From Pyrinomonadaceae bacterium (GTDB lineage Bacteria; Acidobacteriota; Blastocatellia; Pyrinomonadales; Pyrinomonadaceae), in contig JACCTF010000018.1 of assembly GCA_013812565.1 (NCBI GenBank), positions 1 through 5,979 of the forward strand: DNA of 5,979 nucleotides, written 5' to 3'. Within the stretch, counting starts at the first letter, position 1. Every line of letters begins with the position of its first letter. This document shows positions 1 to 5,404 of this stretch, piece by piece. The notes under the pieces were generated by a model. It was given only the letters and a program-made list of their open reading frames with translations. It had not been told where the DNA came from and did no database searches. Both the position numbers and the translations under genes were made by a program.

Positions 1-128
1 GATGCTAATCCCTGCCCCACAACGGCGGCTGTTCCCACGCGGCCGACAGAATCTTTCAAGAATGTGCGGCGCGTTAGAGCGTTTCTTCTACATGGCATAC
101 AAGTGACTCCAACTGCTTAAAGAAACAT

Positions 129-147
129 GATTGATGTGCACACAATC
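129..147. promoter_or_regulatory. Imperfect 19-nt inverted repeat, possible operator
   Basis: GATTGATGTGCACACAATC reads as GATTG-a-TGTG followed by CACA-CAATC. The two arms are 9 nt each and pair perfectly apart from one unpaired A at 134. The symmetry and size are typical of a binding site for a dimeric regulator of the LacI or GntR type. It lies about 270 nt upstream of glpK, which is far for an operator unless transcription starts well upstream. A role in glycerol regulation is inference, and it does not match the E. coli GlpR consensus as I remember it. Confidence 0.25.
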
Positions 148-372
148 TGGTTACCGCTGATCTTACTCGCTCCGCTGCCATCGTCAAGAGTTATTACCAC
201 CCGGAAGGTTACTCAAGACAACACGTGCTTTCGGAGCAGGTTCGTGTGATACGTGCCTATAAATGTGTTTCGATGTGCGCGACAGTATGTTACTTTGGCG
301 TCGATTTAATATTTTTCCAGTGCTGCCCGCGTTCAGTTCCATGTGGCAAACTCAGAAGCATGAAACATACGC

Positions 373-385
373 GAGGTTCGACCTC
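373..385 (+). other. Short hairpin in the probable glpK leader
   Basis: GAGGT-TCG-ACCTC forms a perfect 5-bp stem with a 3-nt loop. It ends 17 nt before the glpK Shine-Dalgarno sequence. It superficially resembles a tRNA T arm, but no acceptor stem or other tRNA arm flanks it. It could be a leader RNA structure, a small DNA-binding site, or chance. Confidence 0.2.
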
Positions 386-402
386 TCTCTAGCGTAATCA
401 CC

Positions 403-408
403 GAGGAG
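403..408 (+). promoter_or_regulatory. Ribosome binding site of glpK
   Basis: GAGGAG lies 9 nt before the ATG at 418. This strong Shine-Dalgarno match supports that start, as does the kinase fold beginning within the first few residues after it. Confidence 0.8.
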
Positions 409-417
409 CGACCAGAG

Positions 418-1923
418 ATGAAAGAAGGTTACGTACTGTCCATTGACCAAGGGACGACGGGAACGACGGTGCTCATCTTCGATCATGATGTGACCATCGT
501 CGGCAGAGCTTACGCCGAGTTTACGCAGCACTACCCGCAGCCGGGATGGGTCGAGCATGACCCGAGCGAGATATGGTCATCAACCATTGGGCTTGTCGCA
601 CAGGCGCTGGCAAACGCCCGCATCAAGGCGAGTGATCTTCAGGCAATCGGCATCACCAATCAGCGTGAGACCACGGTGATGTGGGATCGCGCTACGGGCT
701 CGCCTGTTCACAACGCCATCGTGTGGCAGGATCGGCGCACCGCCCCGGTTTGCGATGAACTCAAAGAGCAAGGCTTGGAAGATGATTTTCGCCGTCGCAC
801 TGGGCTAGTCATTGATGCTTACTTTTCGGGAACCAAGGTGAAGTGGTTTCTGGAGAACGTCACGAATCTGCGCGAGCGAGCCGAACGGGGTGAAGCGGCC
901 TTCGGAACCATCGACTCCTGGCTCGTGTGGAATCTCACGGGCGGGGAAACTCACATCACCGATTACTCCAACGCTTCACGCACCTTGCTGTACAACATTC
1001 ACGATCTACGTTGGGATGAAGTGCTGCTGCAAACGCTCGGCATCCCGCGGTCGGTGCTTCCCAAAGTCAAACCTTCCTCTCACATACTCGCGCACACCGA
1101 TCCTGAATCGTTCTTCGGCGCGTCGGTCCCCATTGCCGGGATAGCTGGCGACCAGCAGGCGGCGCTCTTCGGTCAAGCTTGTTACAGCGAAGGACTCGCC
1201 AAAAACACTTACGGCACCGGCTCGTTCATGCTGATGAACACCGGCCACAAAGCCGTCGCGAGCAGAGAGGGATTGCTTACGACCATCGCGTGGGGGATCG
1301 GCGATGAGCCGGTGGAGTACGCTCTCGAAGGATCAATCTTTATCACGGGTGCGGCGATTCAATGGCTGCGCGACGGATTGAAGATTATCGCGCAGGCGTC
1401 AGAGACCGAAGCCCTCGACAGATCACTCCATTCAAACGAGGGCGTCTATTTCGTCCCGGCGCTTGTCGGTTTGGGAGCACCGCACTGGGATGCGTATGCC
1501 AGGGGAACAATTATAGGCATCACGCGGGGAACCACCCGCGCGCACTTCGCACGTGCGGCCTTAGAGAGCATGTGTTACCAGACGTTCGATGTGGTCGGCG
1601 CGATGGCGCGTGATTCGGGGATACCTCTGAAGGAGATAAGAGCGGACGGCGGAGCGGTCGGCAACAGTTTTCTAATGCAGTTTCAAGCGGATATTCTCGG
1701 CGTCGCGGTCGAAGTGCCACAGATAACTGAGACCACCGCGCTCGGGGCCGCGTACCTGGCCGGTTTGGCAACGGGGTTCTGGGAGACCCGTGAAGAACTC
1801 CACAGCAAATGGAAGCTGGGCCGACGCTACGAACCGCAGATAAGCGGCGAAGAACGCGCACGCTTGCACCGGCGGTGGCTCAAGGCGGTCGAACGCGCCC
1901 GCGGTTGGGAACTAGATGACTGA
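418..1923 (+). CDS. glpK: Glycerol kinase
   Basis: This cytoplasmic FGGY-family kinase makes sn-glycerol 3-phosphate from glycerol and ATP, trapping glycerol that enters through GlpF. At 501 residues it is almost exactly the length of E. coli GlpK. The N-terminal phosphate-binding motif DQGTT is at residues 10-14. The glycerol-binding residues known from E. coli fall at the same numbers: R83 and E84 (in GITNQRETT), W103, Y135, D245 (in GIAGDQQ) and F270. Both FGGY signatures are visible, at about 135-147 (YFSGTKVKW) and 363-383. The adenine-side motif [14 protein letters not shown] is at 410-423. The loop that binds fructose 1,6-bisphosphate in the E. coli enzyme (GGTR) is absent, and the C-terminal site for IIAGlc is not conserved, so E. 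coli-style allosteric control looks unlikely (inference). It is the first gene of the cluster and glpF follows after 81 nt. Confidence is very high. Confidence 0.97.
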   Translation: MKEGYVLSIDQGTTGTTVLIFDHDVTIVGRAYAEFTQHYPQPGWVEHDPSEIWSSTIGLVAQALANARIKASDLQAIGITNQRETTVMWDRATGSPVHNAIVWQDRRTAPVCDELKEQGLEDDFRRRTGLVIDAYFSGTKVKWFLENVTNLRERAERGEAAFGTIDSWLVWNLTGGETHITDYSNASRTLLYNIHDLRWDEVLLQTLGIPRSVLPKVKPSSHILAHTDPESFFGASVPIAGIAGDQQAALFGQACYSEGLAKNTYGTGSFMLMNTGHKAVASREGLLTTIAWGIGDEPVEYALEGSIFITGAAIQWLRDGLKIIAQASETEALDRSLHSNEGVYFVPALVGLGAPHWDAYARGTIIGITRGTTRAHFARAALESMCYQTFDVVGAMARDSGIPLKEIRADGGAVGNSFLMQFQADILGVAVEVPQITETTALGAAYLAGLATGFWETREELHSKWKLGRRYEPQISGEERARLHRRWLKAVERARGWELDD

Positions 1924-1932
1924 CAAGCAAGG

Positions 1933-1967
1933 AAGTCTAAAGTTCAAGGTTCAAGGTTCAAAGATCA
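1933..1967. repeat. Five tandem 7-nt repeats between glpK and glpF
   Basis: Five consecutive heptamers run in perfect phase: AAGTCTA, AAGTTCA, AGGTTCA, AGGTTCA and AAGATCA. The consensus is ARGTTCA, and the third and fourth units are identical. The array starts 9 nt after the glpK stop codon and is followed at once by a hairpin. Such short tandem heptamers occur between genes in several bacterial groups and are prone to copy-number change. Their function here is unknown. There are no spacers, so this is not a CRISPR array. Confidence 0.75.
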
Positions 1968-1980
1968 AGTTGGGAACTTG
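1966..1980 (+). other. Hairpin at the end of the glpK-glpF heptamer array
   Basis: CAAGTT-GGG-AACTTG is a perfect 6-bp inverted repeat with a 3-nt loop. It begins in the last heptamer and ends 13 nt before the glpF ribosome binding site. It has an AU-rich stem and no T-tract, so it does not look like an intrinsic terminator. It may stabilise or process the mRNA, or be a by-product of the repeats. Confidence 0.4.
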
Positions 1981-1993
1981 GGTGAAGAGTAAT

Positions 1994-1998
1994 GGAGG
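1994..1998 (+). promoter_or_regulatory. Ribosome binding site of glpF
   Basis: GGAGG lies 6 nt before the ATG at 2005 and supports that start. The ATG at 1992 that overlaps it is in a different frame. Confidence 0.75.
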
Positions 1999-2004
1999 GT
2001 TGAG

Positions 2005-2976
2005 ATGGCGGGAGCAAACGTATCAACACGAGCGGGATGGCGGGCGACGCTATGGGGAGAACTCTCGGCGGAGTTCTTAGGAACGTTTGTCTTAATTTCG
2101 TTTGGCGATGGGGTCGTCGCGATGGCTGTCGCGGCGCTGAATCAGTCGGGGCGCGGTGAGCAGATATTTGCCGCGAGCGGCGACTGGTTGTTGATCGCTT
2201 TCGGCTGGGGGCTCGCCGTTACGTTCGGAATATATGTGGCGGGCGGGATCAGCGGCGCGCACCTAAACCCTGCGGTGACACTTGCGCTGGCTGCGAAGAG
2301 AAACTTTCCCTGGGCTAAAGTGCTTCCGTACACACTTGCGCAAATAGCCGGAGCCTTCGCGGGCGCGGCGCTTGTCTTCTTTAACTACCGGGATGCCATC
2401 GCAAGCTTCGAGCGCGTCCGCGGCATTACGCGCGGGATGCTCGGCGGCCCGGCAGATTCAACCGCCACGTTCGGCATTTTCGCGACGGCCCCGGCTCCTT
2501 ACTACGGCGCTGCTTACGCCGGACCGCTGATTGATCAAATAATCGGAACGATGTTTCTGGTGCTGATCATCTTCGCCCTCACGGACACGCGAAACCAACC
2601 GCCGAAAGCTAACATCGCGCCGTTCATTGTCGGCCTTGTGGTTGCGGCCATTGGTATCTCTTTCGGCGCGAACGCCGGGTATGCGATAAACCCTGCTCGT
2701 GACTTTGGGCCAAGATTGTTTGCGTGGACGGCCGGCTGGGGCGAGGTGGCTCTGCCCGGAGCGAACTATTATTTTTGGATTCCCATCGTCGGGCCACTCA
2801 TCGGCGGCCTTTGCGGTGCCGTCATCTATGATTTCTTCATACGCGATGTGCTTGCGGCACGCGGCGCAGTGCCGACCGAGGATCTTGAAACCGAAGGCCA
2901 GACAGCGAAACAAGACCCTGTCTCCTCTGTTGACGAGTCGAAGGTGTCAGTGAATGTTAAGTCGGTAAAGTCGTAA
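2005..2976 (+). CDS. glpF: Glycerol facilitator (aquaglyceroporin)
   Basis: This inner-membrane channel of the MIP family allows passive entry of glycerol, probably as a tetramer (family knowledge). Both pore motifs are present: NPA at residues 88-90 in SGAHLNPAV and NPA at 229-231 in GYAINPARDFGPR. The Asp at 233 right after Arg232 is the mark of glycerol channels as opposed to water-only aquaporins. The selectivity filter by alignment to E. coli GlpF is W68, G217, Y226 and R232. Tyr replaces the E. coli Phe200, a substitution I recall from Firmicutes GlpF proteins. Six membrane helices can be placed at about 20-45, 60-80, 105-127, 172-193, 204-222 and 255-279, with half-helices at the NPA loops. 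The 323 residues exceed the usual 270-285, mainly because of a loop at about 130-170 and a polar C-terminal tail from about 281 to 323. Its position between kinase and dehydrogenase confirms the role. Confidence 0.95.
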   Translation: MAGANVSTRAGWRATLWGELSAEFLGTFVLISFGDGVVAMAVAALNQSGRGEQIFAASGDWLLIAFGWGLAVTFGIYVAGGISGAHLNPAVTLALAAKRNFPWAKVLPYTLAQIAGAFAGAALVFFNYRDAIASFERVRGITRGMLGGPADSTATFGIFATAPAPYYGAAYAGPLIDQIIGTMFLVLIIFALTDTRNQPPKANIAPFIVGLVVAAIGISFGANAGYAINPARDFGPRLFAWTAGWGEVALPGANYYFWIPIVGPLIGGLCGAVIYDFFIRDVLAARGAVPTEDLETEGQTAKQDPVSSVDESKVSVNVKSVKS

Positions 2977-2990
2977 CTATGGAGAACAAT

Positions 2991-3025
2991 ATCTCAAGTT
3001 TGAAATGTCAGATTTCAAATCATCA
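2991..3025. repeat. Heptamer-phased degenerate repeats between glpF and glpD
   Basis: Read in sevens, this stretch gives ATCTCAA, GTTTGAA, ATGTCAG, ATTTCAA and ATCATCA, which are variants of ATTTCAA and its near complement. They resemble in length, phase and TCAA core the units between glpK and glpF, and the 7-mer TCAAGTT occurs in both arrays (1965-1971 and 2994-3000). The array fills the space where the glpD ribosome binding site would be expected. The units are degenerate, so the repeat call is less certain than for the first array. Confidence 0.5.
2999..3019 (+). other. 8-bp hairpin just before glpD
   Basis: TTTGAAAT-GTCAG-ATTTCAAA is a perfect 8-bp inverted repeat with a 5-nt loop, ending 11 nt before the glpD start codon. 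No T-tract follows and the stem is AU-rich, so it is a poor terminator. It could shape translation initiation of glpD, stabilise the transcript, or act as an operator-like DNA dyad. Confidence 0.5.
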
Positions 3026-3030
3026 TTTCA

Positions 3031-4662
3031 ATGACCAGACAAATCCCAACCGATATTCAGAACTCCTCGTTTGATGCGATCATCATCGGGGCCGGAATCA
3101 ACGGCGCAGGCGTCGCCCGCGATGCGGCGATGCGTGGGTTGAAAGTGCTTCTCTTGGATAAGGGCGACATCGCGAGCGGCACAACCAGTTGGTCGACCCG
3201 CTTGATTCATGGAGGGTTGCGGTATCTGGAGCACGGGGAGTTGGGCCTGGTACGAGAGTCACTGCGCGAGCGCGAGCGTTTGTTCCACATCGCCCCGCAT
3301 CTCGTTAAACCGCTGCCCCTCATCGTTCCCGTCTACGCCCGAAGCAAACGCGGATTATTGAGCATCCGCACGGGGATGGCCGCTTACGATATACTGTCGT
3401 TCGATAAATCGCTGGCCCACCACCGCATGCTCTCTCGTGAAGAGACTCTACAGAGAGTGCCCGGGCTTGCCGCCGAGGAACTGCGCGGCGCGGCCCGTTA
3501 CTACGACGCGCAAGCCGAATATCCTGAACGACTCGCCGTCGAGAACTGTCTTTCCGCCGTTAGTCATAATGCCGTTGTGCTGAATTACGCTCGCGCTGAC
3601 CGGATCATCGTTGAGGGAAACAAAGTTGGCGGCGTCGAATTTACAGACCTGCCGGGTGATGATGTCTATACGGTTCGCGCCCCGGTGGTGGTGAACGTGA
3701 CGGGTCCGTGGGTAGATCGGTTGTTAACAAATCTTGATCGCCCGCCGCAGCAAATGATCGGCGGCACGAAGGGAAGTCACCTTATTGTTGATCGGTTCCC
3801 CGGCGCGCCGACTGACGCCCTGTACGTCGAAGCCGAGGAAGATGGTCGCCCGTTCTTTATCATCCCCTGGAACAACCTGTACTTAATCGGCACAACCGAC
3901 ATACGCTATACGGGCGACTTAGATCATGTGGAAGCGGATGAGCGCGAGATCGACTATCTGATTCGCGAAACAAACCGGGTGATCCCCGACGCCCATCTGA
4001 CCCGCGACTCGGTTCTCTACACATACTCCGGCGTCCGCCCGCTCCCGTTCCTCGGGGTCCGCACCGAGGGCGGCATCACCAGGCGTCACTTCATCCATGA
4101 CCATGCCCCGAGCTTCGACGGATTGTTGTCGATTGTCGGCGGAAAGCTGACGACGTACCGCAACCTCGCCGAGCAGACGGTGAACATTATTTTCAAGAAG
4201 CTGAACCGGAAACAGGCACGGTGTATGACGGCGCAGGTTCCACTCCCCGGCGCTGTGACCGAGGATTTCGCCCGCTTCAGTGAATCGTTTATAGCGGGGA
4301 GCATTCTTCCCGAAGCTCGGTCGCAGCGACTGCTGCGGATCTACGGAACAAGGGCGCAAGAAGTATTGAAGATTGCGCGCGAAGACCCGGAACTGTTAGA
4401 GACTTTTAGCCCGGAGACAGGAGCCATCGGCGCTGAGGTCGTAATGTCGTTTCGCGGTGAGATGGCCCAGTCTCTTTCAGACTGTTTGCTGCGCCGCACG
4501 ATGGTCGGGATGAACCGAGCGGTCGGCCTTGATGCTGATGAAGCCGCTGCCCGAATCGCTCAGAAGTATCTTGGTTGGAGTGATGCCAAGGCCGAGCAAG
4601 AGGTAGCGGCTTACCACACGCATATCGAACGTTTTAAACCCGAGACGTTAGCTCACATCTGA
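3031..4662 (+). CDS. glpD: Aerobic FAD-dependent glycerol-3-phosphate dehydrogenase
   Basis: This membrane-associated flavoenzyme oxidises sn-glycerol 3-phosphate to dihydroxyacetone phosphate and passes electrons to quinone, finishing the pathway begun by GlpF and GlpK. The 543 residues compare with about 500 in E. coli and about 555 in B. subtilis. The dinucleotide-binding motif GAGINGAG is at 20-27 within the first GlpD signature, which ends in DAAMRG (31-36). TTSWSTRLIHGGLRYLE follows at 51-67. IPWNNLYLIGTTD is at 278-290. The substrate-site motif GVRPL is at 334-338, with R336 matching the E. coli catalytic-site Arg317. The second signature GGKLTTYRNLA is at 370-380. A C-terminal DAO_C-type domain (about 400-530) contains SLSDCLLRRT at 481-490. 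The start is the only plausible one, because an in-frame stop lies at 3001-3003 with no other start codon between. It has no Shine-Dalgarno sequence; a hairpin occupies that place. The gene starts 54 nt after glpF. Confidence 0.96.
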   Translation: MTRQIPTDIQNSSFDAIIIGAGINGAGVARDAAMRGLKVLLLDKGDIASGTTSWSTRLIHGGLRYLEHGELGLVRESLRERERLFHIAPHLVKPLPLIVPVYARSKRGLLSIRTGMAAYDILSFDKSLAHHRMLSREETLQRVPGLAAEELRGAARYYDAQAEYPERLAVENCLSAVSHNAVVLNYARADRIIVEGNKVGGVEFTDLPGDDVYTVRAPVVVNVTGPWVDRLLTNLDRPPQQMIGGTKGSHLIVDRFPGAPTDALYVEAEEDGRPFFIIPWNNLYLIGTTDIRYTGDLDHVEADEREIDYLIRETNRVIPDAHLTRDSVLYTYSGVRPLPFLGVRTEGGITRRHFIHDHAPSFDGLLSIVGGKLTTYRNLAEQTVNIIFKKLNRKQARCMTAQVPLPGAVTEDFARFSESFIAGSILPEARSQRLLRIYGTRAQEVLKIAREDPELLETFSPETGAIGAEVVMSFRGEMAQSLSDCLLRRTMVGMNRAVGLDADEAAARIAQKYLGWSDAKAEQEVAAYHTHIERFKPETLAHI

Positions 4663-4677
4663 TGGTTGGTTGAAACC

Positions 4678-4684
4678 AAGGAAG
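4678..4684 (+). promoter_or_regulatory. Ribosome binding site that favours the antitoxin ATG at 4693
   Basis: AAGGAAG, with core AGGA at 4679-4682, lies 10 nt before the ATG at 4693. The frame is also open back to a TTG at 4666, only 3 nt after the glpD stop, but that start would bury the site inside the gene. The protein family fold begins at the later ATG. Confidence 0.55.
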
Positions 4685-4692
4685 TACCTGTT

Positions 4693-4935
4693 ATGGATGT
4701 TATTACCTTACGCGCTCATTTCGATGGCAACCGGATTCTGTTGGATGAGCCATTTGAACTGGAGCCAGACACCAAACTTATAGTCACTGTGTTGCCGAAA
4801 CGGCGACCCGATACCGAGCGTGAGGCTTGGTTGCTTCTGTCAGGGGGCGGGTTAGCCGCCGCATACGGTGAAGATGAAGCCGAGTATTCACTGCACTTAA
4901 TTAAAGAGGCAAATCCAGATTATGAAAGAGGGTGA
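4693..4935 (+). CDS. Putative type II antitoxin, AF2212-like N-terminus
   Basis: This 80-residue protein is probably the antitoxin of the toxin encoded just downstream. Residues 5-35 (TLRAHFDGNRILLDEPFELE, then PDTKLIVTVLP) have the pattern of small beta-rich antitoxins of the AF2212/UPF0165 (DUF104) type: R-A-x-F-D-G, then L-x-E-P, then a run ending in V-T-V-L-P. After a charged linker (36-44) comes an acidic, partly helical tail (WLLLS at 46-50, AYGEDEAEYS at 57-66, NPDYE at 74-78) that could wrap and neutralise the toxin. The gene starts 30 nt after glpD and its last 14 nt overlap the toxin gene in another frame, the usual antitoxin-first order that couples translation. Type II antitoxins often repress their own operon, but I see no clear DNA-binding domain. 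The family match is by eye and activity is inferred. Confidence 0.7.
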   Translation: MDVITLRAHFDGNRILLDEPFELEPDTKLIVTVLPKRRPDTEREAWLLLSGGGLAAAYGEDEAEYSLHLIKEANPDYERG

Positions 4936-5257
4936 CGTGGTTCTGACCCCAGTTCCACAAGCGGATGGAATAGTAAAGAACCGCCCGGCGATTATCTTGC
5001 GCGAGATGCCTCCCTACCGCGACTTGCTTGTTTGCGGTATAAGCACTCAACTGCATCAGCAGGTCAAAAGCTTTGATGAAATCATTTCTCCCGCCGATGC
5101 CGATTTTGCGTTGAGTGGGCTGGTGTCGGAATCGCTGGTAAGGCTCGGATTTCTAGCGGTCTTACCCCGCAGTAGGATAGCAGGATCAATCGGGGCGATT
5201 TTATCCGAACGTCATGAGCGTTTATTGAAGACGCTCAGCGACTACCTTGCGAAATAA
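4922..5257 (+). CDS. MazF/PemK-type toxin, probable endoribonuclease
   Basis: This 111-residue protein resembles the MazF/PemK family, whose members cut mRNA at short sequence motifs and arrest growth when freed from their antitoxin. Visible family features are GDVVLTPVP at residues 4-12, KNRPAIIL at 19-26 with R21 at the place of the MazF catalytic Arg29, and LVCGISTQ at 36-43 with S42 or T43 near the MazF catalytic threonine. SGLVSESLVRLGFLAVLP at 65-82 and the final helix SERHERLLKTLSDYL (95-109) fit the family's C-terminal half. The length is typical. The ATG lies inside the end of the antitoxin gene, a 14-nt overlap, with only a weak AGAGG at 4905-4909, which suggests translational coupling. 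The toxin class is confident from the motifs; RNA specificity cannot be read from the sequence. Confidence 0.8.
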   Translation: MKEGDVVLTPVPQADGIVKNRPAIILREMPPYRDLLVCGISTQLHQQVKSFDEIISPADADFALSGLVSESLVRLGFLAVLPRSRIAGSIGAILSERHERLLKTLSDYLAK

Positions 5258-5343
5258 GCTGTCAAGTAGGTAAAGCAGTTGGTGATGGCGAACAAAAGCG
5301 GCCCGGAACAGGGCGGGGTGAGAATAGCCGCAGCGAACAGGCG

Positions 5344-5358
5344 ACAACATTTTGTTGT
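5344..5358. promoter_or_regulatory. Perfect palindrome, possible operator of the dehydratase gene
   Basis: ACAACA-TTT-TGTTGT is a perfect 6-bp inverted repeat around a 3-nt centre, ending 46 nt before the dehydratase start codon. Symmetric AT-rich sites of this size and position are common for GntR- or LacI-type repressors that control sugar-acid catabolism, so a local regulator could bind here. No regulator gene lies in the window, so this is inference. Confidence 0.35.
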
Positions 5359-5388
5359 TTTGACCCTATCTTCCAAAAACAAACTATC

Positions 5389-5393
5389 AGGAG
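5389..5393 (+). promoter_or_regulatory. Ribosome binding site of the dehydratase gene
   Basis: AGGAG lies 11 nt before the ATG at 5405, slightly long but acceptable. An in-frame TAG at 5396-5398 rules out an upstream start. Confidence 0.65.
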
Positions 5394-5404
5394 ATTAGAG
5401 CTTC

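Larger units (their letters stand above)
1..417. other. Upstream non-coding region and probable glpK leader
   Basis: I find no recognisable gene in these 417 bases. The longest open stretches are about 40 codons, in frames with no family resemblance. The region directly precedes the first gene of the glycerol operon, so it probably holds that operon's promoter and 5' untranslated leader. Two sequences resemble a sigma-70 -10 box, TATAAA at 258-263 and TTTAAT at 305-310. Neither has a good -35 partner at 16-18 nt, so I do not call a promoter. A 19-nt dyad at 129-147 and a small hairpin at 373-385 are listed separately. I see no tRNA, known riboswitch or insertion-sequence end here. Confidence 0.55.
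5258..5404. other. Gap between the toxin gene and the dehydratase gene
   Basis: This 147-nt stretch has no open frame of note. It contains an operator-like palindrome (5344-5358) and the dehydratase ribosome binding site. A weak GCCC/GGGC stem at 5301-5314 has no T-tract, so I see no real terminator for the upstream genes. No convincing promoter hexamers stand out, though TATCTT at 5367-5372 could be a weak -10 box. Confidence 0.5.

Noticed and set aside
1..120. A frame open from the window edge to a TAA at 118-120, possible end of an upstream gene
   Set aside because: Only 39 codons, with no recognisable motif and an unlikely composition; a chance open stretch cannot be excluded, so I do not call it.
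127..249. A 40-codon + strand open frame starting MIDVHTIWLPLILLAPL
   Set aside because: It has a hydrophobic start but no good ribosome binding site, no family resemblance, and a length expected by chance.
373..385. T arm of a tRNA gene
   Set aside because: No acceptor, anticodon or D arm can be drawn around it.
1933..1967. CRISPR-like array
   Set aside because: The units are 7 nt and directly adjacent, with no spacers or cas genes.
2979..3074. A 31-codon open frame (starting MENNISS) spanning the glpF-glpD gap and overlapping the glpD start
   Set aside because: It lacks a ribosome binding site at useful spacing and is mostly repeat sequence, so it is probably chance.
3919..4359. A 146-codon minus-strand open frame inside glpD
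   Set aside because: It lies wholly within a clearly conserved gene and its product resembles nothing; it is a shadow of glpD codon use. The same holds for the minus-strand frame at 2458-2913 inside glpF.
4666..4692. A TTG start that would lengthen the antitoxin by 9 residues
   Set aside because: The ATG at 4693 has a ribosome binding site and matches the start of the conserved fold.
5301..5314. Intrinsic terminator after the toxin gene
   Set aside because: The stem is only 4 bp and no T-tract follows.
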